From: Pedobacter sp. ok626
GTDB lineage: Bacteria; Bacteroidota; Bacteroidia; Sphingobacteriales; Sphingobacteriaceae
Direction of reading: 5' to 3'
Assembly (NCBI RefSeq): GCF_900100435.1
Contig: NZ_FNEX01000005.1
Span: 186,001-250,000, forward strand
Length of the DNA stretch: 64,000 nucleotides
Both the position numbers and the translations under genes were made by a program. Each line of letters starts with the position of its first letter. Positions within the stretch are counted from its first letter, which is position 1. Below are positions 41,707 to 49,246 of the stretch, one piece after another. A model generated the notes under the pieces. It did no database searches. It had not been told where the DNA came from and saw only the letters and a list, made by a program, of their open reading frames with translations.

Positions 41707-42860
41707 AAACCCATACCACCACCACACTCCAGTACCTGGTACTGGAGTGTCTGGCACCGAATTGTCCAGAACTGAGTGATGAGGAGATTGAGGACTGGAT
41801 GGAAAGGCTTCCCTGCATAAGGCAGGACATGTTGCAGCTGATGAACTTTGCTCTTTTTGGTAGTTTTGGGAATAAGTTGGTAAAACGGCACATGGTCCAG
41901 ATTTGTAAAGAATGTACCTTGATGCTGGATGCCTTGCATGGCTACCCTGATTTTCCGGAAAGGATGATACCCTTGTATCAGCAAGTGTTGGATTGCCTGG
42001 GACAAATTTTGATGCATCAACAAGAACATTATGCGCAATATTTGGATCCTTTAGCCAAAATGCCGCTAATTTATTACCATAAGGCTGCAGAGGCAATAGA
42101 AGCAAAGGTAGAAGCTTTGGTGATTGCAATGACCCGGTACTATGCCGATAAGACCCTTCAGTCGTTGGTAGTTGGCAAAATGACTGGCTTATTAAAAAAT
42201 GGGAGCGGTAGCTGGCAACAGATCAATTGTCTTGAAAATTTACAAGAAAAAATTATGGACCTGTGTATTGGACGCAGTTATAACATGACTTCGGGTCTTA
42301 AAGATTTGCTGATTAGGCTAAATTTTAATACACCAGGCTTTCTTGCTTATTGCAAAGAAAGTATTGTAACCGACCTGGACAAGGATTATGAACTTAACCA
42401 TAAGTATAATTTTCTTTTTCATTGTCAGCGGGAATTTACCAGGTTAACAAAGAAGTACGATGGTGTAAGACTTGAACCTTCTTTCCCAAAAATAAAAGAC
42501 TCGTTGCTCGAATTTGTAACCGCAGAATTGGCTTGTTTGGATAGAAAGCGACGTTTGGAGACCGTGGTCATAGATCCTTTGGCTCCAACAACGTTTAGCA
42601 GGTTACCTGTTTCCATTTCTGTAGATGTACTGGCTTACTTTTTTAAGCTATTGGTAAAGGTTAGGGTGGTAATGCCCTCAGGTAAGAGTGGATTGATGCT
42701 GTTTATTTCCAAAAGTTTTCAGACGCCAGGAATAAAAAATGCAGAGATCTCTCCAAAGAGTCTCGAAAGTAAATACAGACAGGTAACAAAGAGCACGGCA
42801 GTTGCAATCAGGTCAATTTTAGTAAACATGTTAAATCAAGTAGATGAAGAATTTGGATAA
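41703..42860 (+). CDS. Helical protein of the DUF6266 island, RteC-like C-terminus
   Basis: A 385-residue, almost entirely helical protein without membrane segments. The C-terminal 90 residues (LPVSISVDVLAYFFKLLVKVRVV, then ISPKSLESKYRQVTKSTAVAIRSILVNML) resemble the C-terminal part of RteC-type regulators of Bacteroidota conjugative elements; this comparison is by eye and weak. Residues 1 to about 290 match nothing I know. It overlaps both neighbours, by 4 bases upstream and 17 bases downstream, so the three genes are probably translated together. Confidence 0.65.
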   Translation: MKTHTTTTLQYLVLECLAPNCPELSDEEIEDWMERLPCIRQDMLQLMNFALFGSFGNKLVKRHMVQICKECTLMLDALHGYPDFPERMIPLYQQVLDCLGQILMHQQEHYAQYLDPLAKMPLIYYHKAAEAIEAKVEALVIAMTRYYADKTLQSLVVGKMTGLLKNGSGSWQQINCLENLQEKIMDLCIGRSYNMTSGLKDLLIRLNFNTPGFLAYCKESIVTDLDKDYELNHKYNFLFHCQREFTRLTKKYDGVRLEPSFPKIKDSLLEFVTAELACLDRKRRLETVVIDPLAPTTFSRLPVSISVDVLAYFFKLLVKVRVVMPSGKSGLMLFISKSFQTPGIKNAEISPKSLESKYRQVTKSTAVAIRSILVNMLNQVDEEFG

Positions 42861-43455
42861 TGAATTGGAAATAATTGTAAAGGCCGGTTATTGGTTAATT
42901 GCCAGAGTTCAAAGAGAGTTTATTGTTTCGGGAATGAGAATTGCATTGGCCAAAGAACTTAGGGATATTAAAATGCTGGTAGATCCTGAAGATATCTCTG
43001 TTTACGATGCAGAATTACTGGAGACATTAAAAGAGCCTCATGTAAAGCTGGTTTGTGACCTCGTCAATCATATTGAAGATGTAGTTGCGAGGGAATATAG
43101 AATCGTGAATGGATTGGATCAGGAGGAGTTGTTTAATAATGAACTTGTAGCCAAAAGTGCAAATAATTTGTTCGAACGGTTTGTCTTTTGGAGGATGAAG
43201 CATAGGCGGCGCGATCGCTATATTAATTTTAATCAGGTACTGTTTACCTCCCAGCGGGCGCTATATGAATGGTGTAAGCTGAGATTAACTGGAGAAACCA
43301 GAGCCCTGGATATGACCTATCGTTGTAACTATAGTGCGGGTAGGCTCAAGGCATTGGTAGCTGGTTGTACAGATTATAATGTGCTGACCATGGTTGAATT
43401 GATTGAGTATTTGAAAGATCAAGAGGCAAAGAGTCGTTCAATTGTGCCAAAATAA
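42844..43455 (+). CDS. Helical protein of the DUF6266 island
   Basis: A 203-residue helical protein whose start lies inside the end of the upstream gene. The N-terminus (LEIIVKAGYWLIARVQREFIVSGM) and a basic middle (ERFVFWRMKHRRRDRYINFNQVL) suggest a nucleic-acid-binding or scaffold role, but no family is recognised. The combination of two helical proteins between two DUF6266 genes is the recurrent layout to test in other genomes. A 263-bp structured gap follows. Confidence 0.6.
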   Translation: MKNLDNELEIIVKAGYWLIARVQREFIVSGMRIALAKELRDIKMLVDPEDISVYDAELLETLKEPHVKLVCDLVNHIEDVVAREYRIVNGLDQEELFNNELVAKSANNLFERFVFWRMKHRRRDRYINFNQVLFTSQRALYEWCKLRLTGETRALDMTYRCNYSAGRLKALVAGCTDYNVLTMVELIEYLKDQEAKSRSIVPK

Positions 43456-43527
43456 TTTTTTTTCAAAAAAATGCGTGGGCATAGAATGTAGTTTAAACCT
43501 CGTTTTTGCTTGATTTTGCCCAAGCGG

Positions 43528-43669
43528 GTCTCCGACCCCGGGAGACTGGACAAGGGCCTCTTTTTGTTGTCTCTTTGTTTCGGCAATTGGAGGTAGGAAC
43601 ACTGCAGGATTCTGATCTGAAGCGTGCCGGCCATCATAACTTTGGCTTTCCCTAATGAGATTAGGAAAG
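43528..43669 (+). promoter_or_regulatory. Structured leader of the second DUF6266 gene
   Basis: The 263-bp gap holds two hairpins: GTCTCC (43528-43533) with GGAGAC (43541-43546), and CTTTCC-C-TAAT (43646-43656) with ATTAGGAAAG (43660-43669, one bulged C), loop GAG. GC content is visibly higher than the surroundings. No U-tract follows, so these look like leader structures rather than terminators. Confidence 0.45.
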
Positions 43670-43718
43670 TGCAAATGATGGGAGCTAACAAATTTTTTAA
43701 CTATTAAATTTTAAAAAA

Positions 43719-44375
43719 ATGGGAATTATCAGACAAGGAATCCTTGGCGGATTCAGAAAGAAAACCGGAACCGTGGTCGGAGCACGTTACCGTAACAGAG
43801 ATGTAATCAGAGGTCTACCTAGGCCTAGCAGTAAGCCTGCTACGGAGTTACAGACTAGTCAACGATCCAGGTTTGGCTTGGTTACAGGAGTTTTAAGTTG
43901 GATTAGTGAATATATCGAGTTGTTTTATGGCAATAGATCGGATGCAAATTCGCCTATGAACGAAGCAGTTGCTTATCATTTGAAAGAAGCCATTAAAGTT
44001 GTTGGATCAAGCATTGAGATGGACTATACAAAGTTAATGTTTGCCCGTGGTAGATTGAAGTTGCCTCCAACGTTGCGCCTTGCCGCTAGTGTGGAAGGTA
44101 AAGTAGATTTTGAATGGAGCAATGAGGTGGGGGCAGATAACAAGTTTAGAGATGCAACAGATATGGCAAATTTGTTGGTGTACAATCCTGCAAAGGATGA
44201 ATTTGTTAGTCTGATGGCAGCTGCACCGCGCTCTGCTGGGATCTTTAAATTGCAGCTACCCCTGGAATATGGAGAGGATGATGTTTATTGCTACATCAAC
44301 TTCAGTTCGACACTTACAAAAGGACTCGTATCCGAGAGTCGCTATGTAGGAAAAATCCAGATCGTGGCTACCTAA
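43719..44375 (+). CDS. DUF6266-type protein (second of two)
   Basis: A 218-residue paralog of the 41062 gene: a basic N-terminus (GIIRQGILGGFRKKTGTVVG, RYRNRDVIRGLP), a PATELQTSQRSRFGLVTGVL block, then the same beta-rich C-terminal half (VDFEWSNE, ANLLVYNPAKDEF, VYCYINFSS, SRYVGKIQIV). Its own leader separates it from the first three genes. Similar proteins occur near structured leaders in this phylum as far as I can recall. The function is unknown; it could be a virion-like or surface component. Confidence 0.75.
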   Translation: MGIIRQGILGGFRKKTGTVVGARYRNRDVIRGLPRPSSKPATELQTSQRSRFGLVTGVLSWISEYIELFYGNRSDANSPMNEAVAYHLKEAIKVVGSSIEMDYTKLMFARGRLKLPPTLRLAASVEGKVDFEWSNEVGADNKFRDATDMANLLVYNPAKDEFVSLMAAAPRSAGIFKLQLPLEYGEDDVYCYINFSSTLTKGLVSESRYVGKIQIVAT

Positions 44376-44436
44376 ATTAATGGGGGGCCGGAAACGGCCT
44401 CTCTATTTTCTTAACAATACCTAAAAACAAGATATC

Positions 44437-44805
44437 ATGAATACTTTAAAAATATCAAAGGCTGATGTTTCTGGTAGAAACTATACACCTTATCTATTAT
44501 TTGGAGGGCTCTTATTAACCTGTCCACTGTTACAAGTCCTGATCATGAGTTGGGACCCTATGATGGGTTTTATTGATCCAAATATTTGGTTGCTAATCTT
44601 AATGAGCCTGATCTGCTTTCTGGCGGTGACGGGCTTAAGCTGGTGGCTATTGCAAAGGTTCTGGACCAGGCTGGGGCTACCTTTATTAACTGAGATGGTT
44701 TTATCTTTTAAAAAAATGGAATTATGGCAACAATTAGGATTTTATTGGGCTTCATTTGCATTGCTTTTGCTGGCAGCAGTTGGGGTTTTGACCGCAATCG
44801 TGTAA
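44437..44805 (+). CDS. Small membrane protein with three TM helices, holin-like
   Basis: A 122-residue protein with three hydrophobic segments (about residues 19-38, 50-71 and 99-121) and short charged loops. Size and topology fit a holin, and it lies ahead of a CHAP-like peptidase with an 82-base overlap and then a spanin-like gene. The third hydrophobic segment is encoded by the same bases that encode the signal peptide of the next gene in another frame. No holin family motif is recognised, so holin is an inference from context. Confidence 0.5.
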   Translation: MNTLKISKADVSGRNYTPYLLFGGLLLTCPLLQVLIMSWDPMMGFIDPNIWLLILMSLICFLAVTGLSWWLLQRFWTRLGLPLLTEMVLSFKKMELWQQLGFYWASFALLLLAAVGVLTAIV

Positions 44806-45254
44806 CTGATGGAGGGGCAAGAATTATCATCGAAACAGCTAAAAAAGAAATTGGCGTTCGTGAAGATCAGGAGAATGCTGGCGCAAGGGTGGATCAGTAC
44901 AACACGTATGTTGGGCTTAAAAAAGTACCATGGTGTGCTTCGTTTGTGTCATGGTGCTTTGGTCAGGCGGGCTATTCGCAACCGCGCACGGCTTGGAGTC
45001 CTTCGCTTTTTCCCCCTGATCGGATTGCCAAGGATCCGGTGGCTGGAATGGTGTTGGGGATATACTTTGAGCATTTAAAGCGGATTGGGCATTGCGGGAT
45101 CGTAACGGAGGTAAGGAATGACTGGGTTTTGAGCGTAGAGGGGAATACGAATTTAAATGGTAGTAGGGAAGGGGATGGTGTATATAGGCGCACAAGGCAT
45201 GTGAGGAGTATATATCGTTTTGCAGACTGGACAAAGAAAGGAGGTCGAATTTGA
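44724..45254 (+). CDS. CHAP-like peptidoglycan amidase with signal peptide
   Basis: A 176-residue protein. Residues 1-22 form a signal peptide or SAR-type leader (ILLGFICIAFAGSSWG). The catalytic region has PWCASFVSWC (nucleophile Cys), GHCGIVTE (His) and EGNTN (Asn), the CHAP/NlpC-like order. It would cut peptide links in the cell wall. Gene order holin-like, amidase, spanin-like matches a phage lysis cassette. The start is chosen because it gives the signal peptide; a downstream frame without it has no start. A host-secreted enzyme is the alternative. Confidence 0.8.
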   Translation: MATIRILLGFICIAFAGSSWGFDRNRVTDGGARIIIETAKKEIGVREDQENAGARVDQYNTYVGLKKVPWCASFVSWCFGQAGYSQPRTAWSPSLFPPDRIAKDPVAGMVLGIYFEHLKRIGHCGIVTEVRNDWVLSVEGNTNLNGSREGDGVYRRTRHVRSIYRFADWTKKGGRI

Positions 45255-45619
45255 GGACCTTATCTGTTATCTTAATATTATGCTTATGTAGTTGCGCTTT
45301 ATTTAATAAAACGAGTAAAACAACTACTACAGATAAGCAATCATCAAAAAAGCAGCTGGAATCGAGTCAGCTGCTTTTTAGAACCGCAAACAAGGAAACA
45401 CAGATTTTTACTTACTGGAGTGATAGTGGGTTTTATCACGTTCAAAATATCAAAGAGCAAATCGATATAGCAAAAACTGATAGATTAAAAACAGAAGAGA
45501 AGCAGGAGGCTAAGCAGGAAATAATAGTGAAAAAGACCGAGCCGCTAAGCTTTTGGATTTATGGTCTGGTATGCATAAGTTTAGTCATCTGTTATTGGCT
45601 TTATAGACGTTTTTTTTAA
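45251..45619 (+). CDS. Lipoprotein with C-terminal TM helix, u-spanin-like
   Basis: A 122-residue protein starting at TTG 45251, overlapping the amidase stop by four bases. The N-terminal signal reaches the lipobox LCSC (Cys about residue 15), then a charged, Lys/Glu-rich helical stretch (about 20-95), and a C-terminal transmembrane helix (FWIYGLVCISLVICYWL) with RR after it. Lipid anchor at one end and inner-membrane helix at the other is the arrangement of unimolecular spanins (for example phage T1 gp11), which join the two membranes at lysis. Position after amidase supports it; sequence homology cannot be judged by eye. Confidence 0.6.
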   Translation: MRTLSVILILCLCSCALFNKTSKTTTTDKQSSKKQLESSQLLFRTANKETQIFTYWSDSGFYHVQNIKEQIDIAKTDRLKTEEKQEAKQEIIVKKTEPLSFWIYGLVCISLVICYWLYRRFF

Positions 45620-46110
45620 ATGCAAAAGAGGTTGTATAACCTCCTCCGTATTTTATTTTGTTGAGAGGCAATTTTACTGCGTTTTCCACCAAATTTCAGC
45701 TAAGTAAGGTTTATTGTTAATTATCTAGGGAGCTTTGTTTAAATAACTTGATTAAAATATTGCGTGATATCAAAACGACCTAAAACCCATAGCCAATGAA
45801 ATAAAGAAACGACAATAACAGATCATACTTCTTAAATGAGGTATTAATTCAGAGTCTCGATCATCAAATTCTGACAATGTTGCAAACGAGACAATAGATT
45901 AATGCCCGTAACAAATATTGTTGTACTTTCGCAAGTGCACTGTAGCGTTATGGGCTCCTATTGTAAATCCGTTTTGCAGGGCCGTCAGAAGCCAGATGAT
46001 GCGGTATTTAGAGCTCGCTATGGTGCACTTTCGTTTTATCTAATAACGCCATGCTCTAGGTTTCTGTAAATCCCAAGAGACTTATTTTTTGAAACTAAAA
46101 AAATGAGCAT
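45620..46110. other. 491-bp gap with a spaced inverted repeat
   Basis: AAGTGCACTGTAGCG (45933-45947) and CGCTATGGTGCACTT (46016-46030) are an imperfect inverted pair (13 of 15 positions) separated by 68 bp. Beyond that I see no gene and no clear promoter. It may mark an island boundary. Confidence 0.5.
45628..45643 (+). terminator. Weak hairpin after u-spanin-like gene
   Basis: Stem GAGGTT / AACCTC with a 4-base loop followed by CTCCGTATTTTATTTTG. A plausible end of the island operon. Confidence 0.45.
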
Positions 46111-46386
46111 ATGTATACACCAGACCAATTTCTACACAAAAGACCATCAGGAACTAAAGCCGAGCTTAATGCGTTCGCGGAAACTAAATTAAAAGAGTTT
46201 TTTGAAACTTATCCACTTGATGATAGTCTTGAATATCTCTGGAGAATGATCCAACAAAGTTTCTATACCAAAAGCCGCATATTACCGAACGCAGAACGTG
46301 CTAATCTGATTGCTTATTATGAATATCTTCATACCCTTATTTTGGCAGCTAGCATCGTTAATGATGAATTAAAAGGATCATCTTAA
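46111..46386 (+). CDS. Small hypothetical protein (91 residues)
   Basis: A soluble helical protein: KPSG-like start region (HKRPSGTKAELNAF), then acidic helices (DDSLEYLWRMIQQSFYTKSR) and a hydrophobic-patterned C-terminus (YEYLHTLILAASIV). No motif is recognised. It is a rightward gene between the u-spanin-like gene and another small gene, at the edge of two accessory modules. A clean start and stop are the only evidence. Confidence 0.55.
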   Translation: MYTPDQFLHKRPSGTKAELNAFAETKLKEFFETYPLDDSLEYLWRMIQQSFYTKSRILPNAERANLIAYYEYLHTLILAASIVNDELKGSS

Positions 46387-46559
46387 TTCATAGAATAATT
46401 TCGTTTATTGGCATAGGTAAATTTATATTCTCTCCCATTTTTTTTTACGGCAGCCCGTTTACTCGCTATGAATTTTTCGCATCCATTAAGTTAATTGTGA
46501 ATTAGTCTTATTGTGATTGCTATTTTTTTGGTATTTATGTTTCATAATTTTTAAACATC

Positions 46560-46871
46560 ATGGAAACGCGATTGTGGATGCAGGTGAGGGAATCCCTTTG
46601 GGCTGCCGCTAAAAAAGCTATCTACGGGAAGCGATGGTCTCTGGATGTTGGATTTTCAACCGTGAGCAAAAAATGGTATAAACCTGAGGAGTTTATGGTA
46701 TCAATCGAAACGGTGAGTATGCACCAAGGTAAAGATGATGGAAGTAAGTATGTTGTGAAAGATCCATTGGTCGGACTACAGGAAGGTATTGATCTTCTCG
46801 AACGAACGCACAAAGAAATTGACGCTTTTAATAAAAAAATCCATAATTATTACGGACTTAAACCGAAGTGA
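46560..46871 (+). CDS. Small hypothetical protein (103 residues)
   Basis: A 103-residue mixed alpha/beta protein. Visible segments: an amphipathic start (WMQVRESLWAAAKKAI), a beta-rich middle (DVGFSTVSKKWYKPEEFMVSIETV) and a C-terminal helix (VGLQEGIDLLERTHKEID). It converges on the leftward operon that begins at 52207 and lies 38 bases beyond the stop of the 52-residue gene. No family is recognised. Confidence 0.55.
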   Translation: METRLWMQVRESLWAAAKKAIYGKRWSLDVGFSTVSKKWYKPEEFMVSIETVSMHQGKDDGSKYVVKDPLVGLQEGIDLLERTHKEIDAFNKKIHNYYGLKPK

Positions 46872-46909
46872 AAAGTGGGGAAATTAATTGAGCATATAAC
46901 AAATGCAGC

Positions 46910-47068
46910 CTATTCTTTTACACCATTGGCCTCATTCGCAATATTCACGAGCTTTTGAAGTCTCCATCGTACGGGGCGGTCGTGATACAGACCCTTTTTG
47001 CTAACTGTGCAAGGCAAAAGTCGCTTGACCGAAATATACACCCCACGCAGGGTTTCTTTGTTTTCCAT
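46910..47068 (-). CDS. Small hypothetical protein (52 residues), last gene of zincin/PLD operon
   Basis: A leftward frame beginning MENKETLRGVYISVKRLLP and ending NEANGVKE; basic in the middle (DRPVRWRLQKLVNI). The start is 19 bases after the PLD stop, the same spacing style as other genes of this operon, so it is probably cotranscribed. No family is recognised. It may be an antitoxin-like or accessory peptide, which is only a suggestion. Confidence 0.5.
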   Translation of the reverse strand: MENKETLRGVYISVKRLLPCTVSKKGLYHDRPVRWRLQKLVNIANEANGVKE

Positions 47069-47087
47069 TTATTTCGGACTTTCTTCA

Positions 47088-48413
47088 TTACCGTAATGCC
47101 AGGTTTGATCGTTCTAGCCGGTGAATGATCATGTCATATAAAGGATAATATTTTGTGAATTCCTCCATGCAAGTTTGCGCTATACGGTCAACGGCCAGCT
47201 TCGGATCACCAGCCTCATAATCTCTTCCTATAGTAAAGTAATGTGCAAAAGCATCCTTTTTAACGAATTCATAAAGTTGCTCAGCGTTTTCAAAGCTCGA
47301 TGTCATTCTTTCTTCACCGGCGATGTGGATCCAGTACGGATCGCCCAAATCTCTAATCAAATAGAAGAACTTTGTACGATAATTTGAGTCTTTCATCTGT
47401 TCTCTGAAATGCTGCCTGTCTACTTTACCAGCATTAGCTTTTGCAGGCATCAACCAGAATCCAACAGTGTCATGGTGAATGATGAACTGCATTCTCATGA
47501 AATACAATGGGGTCGTCTCATGATCCCCATACATTTTTAAAGTGGATTGATCCCTGCCGTAACCAACCCAGAGCGAGCGGACAAGATGCTGATCGTGATG
47601 GGCAGTCTCAATCTGGGAAGCTATATATATGGGTTTATAATGCGGATAAATCTCCCAAGATTTTGGAATTAATGGGGCTACCTGGTCATTGAGCCTATAG
47701 AGTTTATCTCTAACGGCAGCCCGCTCCACCCAGATTTCCTGATTATCCAATCCAACTTTCGATGGATCGAAAGTCATGAAATCTGATTTCTTAAAAAACT
47801 GTCTGCTAAAATCTACTTTATCCAGTTTATGAGTGGAGGAAACCTTTGCTATGAGTTCTTTGATATTATTGATCTTTGCTGATTCCAACGCTTCATTTTT
47901 CTCGAAATTCTCTGTATATGCATCAATCAACTCTCTGGTCAGCGCAATTGAATCGGCCTCCCATTCTATGATATGTTCTCGCATCTCATAACAGGTGGAA
48001 TGATCAGTTATTTTCACAAAAAATTCCTCATTTGCAGCCCAGCCACCATGGGTCAGGTTTCCTGATCCGACGAAGGCCAGCCAGCCGATCTGTGTATTAA
48101 ATAAATAAAGTTTTGGGTGAAAAAAATTATTAGCAAATACACTCACTTTAAGCTCTCCGGATTGTTCCAGGTTGAACAATTTCTCCAATACCGCAGGTGG
48201 TGTGGGCATATGGATACCTAATATCACATTAATCACTGTATCAGGTTTAAGATTGCGCATCAAGAAGTCAAACGTTTTCCCGGTAATCATCCCCACGGCA
48301 ATATAAACCTGAGTAATGCTAGGTGCCATTTTGAGGAATTCAGCATTCAGTTTTCCGGTAGTATTAACAGTTTTTTTAGATTGCATTAGTTTAGTTTGAG
48401 TAATGAGCATCAT
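47088..48413 (-). CDS. PLD-family nuclease-like protein
   Basis: A 441-residue protein with one PLD-type catalytic block: HPKLYLFN (His99, Lys101; the usual Asp is Asn) followed 10 residues on by GSGNLTHGG (Gly117-Ser118, Asn120). The upstream segment with INVILGIHMPTPPAVLEKLF is the usual first part of the NgoFVII/DpnII-type PLD nucleases, which use one HKD per monomer and act as dimers. The rest (about 180-441) has no clear domain. Such nucleases occur as effectors in restriction and defence loci. It is the third gene of a leftward operon. The Asp-to-Asn change may weaken catalysis. Confidence 0.7.
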   Translation of the reverse strand: MMLITQTKLMQSKKTVNTTGKLNAEFLKMAPSITQVYIAVGMITGKTFDFLMRNLKPDTVINVILGIHMPTPPAVLEKLFNLEQSGELKVSVFANNFFHPKLYLFNTQIGWLAFVGSGNLTHGGWAANEEFFVKITDHSTCYEMREHIIEWEADSIALTRELIDAYTENFEKNEALESAKINNIKELIAKVSSTHKLDKVDFSRQFFKKSDFMTFDPSKVGLDNQEIWVERAAVRDKLYRLNDQVAPLIPKSWEIYPHYKPIYIASQIETAHHDQHLVRSLWVGYGRDQSTLKMYGDHETTPLYFMRMQFIIHHDTVGFWLMPAKANAGKVDRQHFREQMKDSNYRTKFFYLIRDLGDPYWIHIAGEERMTSSFENAEQLYEFVKKDAFAHYFTIGRDYEAGDPKLAVDRIAQTCMEEFTKYYPLYDMIIHRLERSNLALR

Positions 48414-48728
48414 TAAATTCAGTGGCCAATGTTGGCACTACTGACAATCTATATATTCTTAAGAACATAATGATAACTCTCTCTAAAATTAGTTCATTTT
48501 ATTTATCTGTAGCTACCCTACCGCCTTCCAGTCTTCAATATTTCATTTAAAATGAGGCAAGGCCGATCCTGATAAAAAGAAAAAGCCATCCTTCTACCAT
48601 TTCCGACCTCTTACCGATCCCACCATATAAACCTAGCAACTTCGCCGAATCCACACAGTAAAGTCAAAGAATTGTTCATAAAAGAACTTAAACCGAATTT
48701 CAATTTATAACCACAAAACTAGTTTTTC
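48414..48728. other. 315-bp gap within the leftward zincin/PLD operon
   Basis: No frame longer than about 25 codons with a start, no strong hairpin and no promoter match that I can see. A separate promoter for the PLD gene would most likely lie here. Confidence 0.4.
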
Positions 48729-49229
48729 TTATGCCTTTGCATATTCGACTCCAATTTCAATCTCTCCGCTCGCTGTAAGTTCGGCTGCCTCTAGAAAACT
48801 GGCCTTGAGAGAACCACCAAGTGCTATTTTCTGGTTATAACTGATGCTGCTGATCGGAAAAGAATGTGGGCCTACATCAATGCTTTGCGGAATAAACTGG
48901 AATGCCGCATTGATTAGGGCTTTGACAAACTCTTGAAGCTTAGTTTTAAAATAATTATGAAAATCCCGCGCCTTTTTACCAGCATCTTTGATAAGGGTTT
49001 CAACAGAAAACACCAAGTCATCAATCTTCTGTTGGGCGTATTCCCTTCCGAAAATAAAATTCTCCCTCAATGCACTGGTATAGCTTTCCCACATGCTTTC
49101 AATTTTCCCCAAAGTGGCACCATCGAAAACCCCTTTTAACTTAGCCTCATTCTTCTGGACTTGCAATTCGTTAACGTGACGAATGGCTGTCTCTAAAATT
49201 TCATCGTTTATAATTATAGTTTTATACAT
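48729..49229 (-). CDS. Helical partner protein of the zincin-like protein
   Basis: A 166-residue protein, 17 bases downstream of the large zincin-like gene. It is helical (EILETAIRHVNELQVQKNEAKLKGV; AQQKIDDLVFSVETLIKDAGKKARDFHNYFKTKL) with a C-terminal beta stretch (FPISSISYNQKIALGGSLKASF) and no catalytic motif. It may be a target, regulator or membrane-directed partner of the peptidase. I do not recognise a family. Confidence 0.55.
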   Translation of the reverse strand: MYKTIIINDEILETAIRHVNELQVQKNEAKLKGVFDGATLGKIESMWESYTSALRENFIFGREYAQQKIDDLVFSVETLIKDAGKKARDFHNYFKTKLQEFVKALINAAFQFIPQSIDVGPHSFPISSISYNQKIALGGSLKASFLEAAELTASGEIEIGVEYAKA

Positions 49230-49246
49230 ATATTAAGTTTGATTGT

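Noticed and set aside
41502..42129. Long leftward open frames opposite the first DUF6266 and RteC-like genes
   Set aside because: They lie fully inside well-supported rightward genes with overlapping starts and stops, and their composition is typical of antisense shadows (Pro/Gln/Leu rich, no motif).
44809..45078. Alternative rightward frame inside the amidase gene
   Set aside because: The overlapping amidase has a signal peptide and a complete Cys-His-Asn set, whereas this frame shows no motif and no start context.
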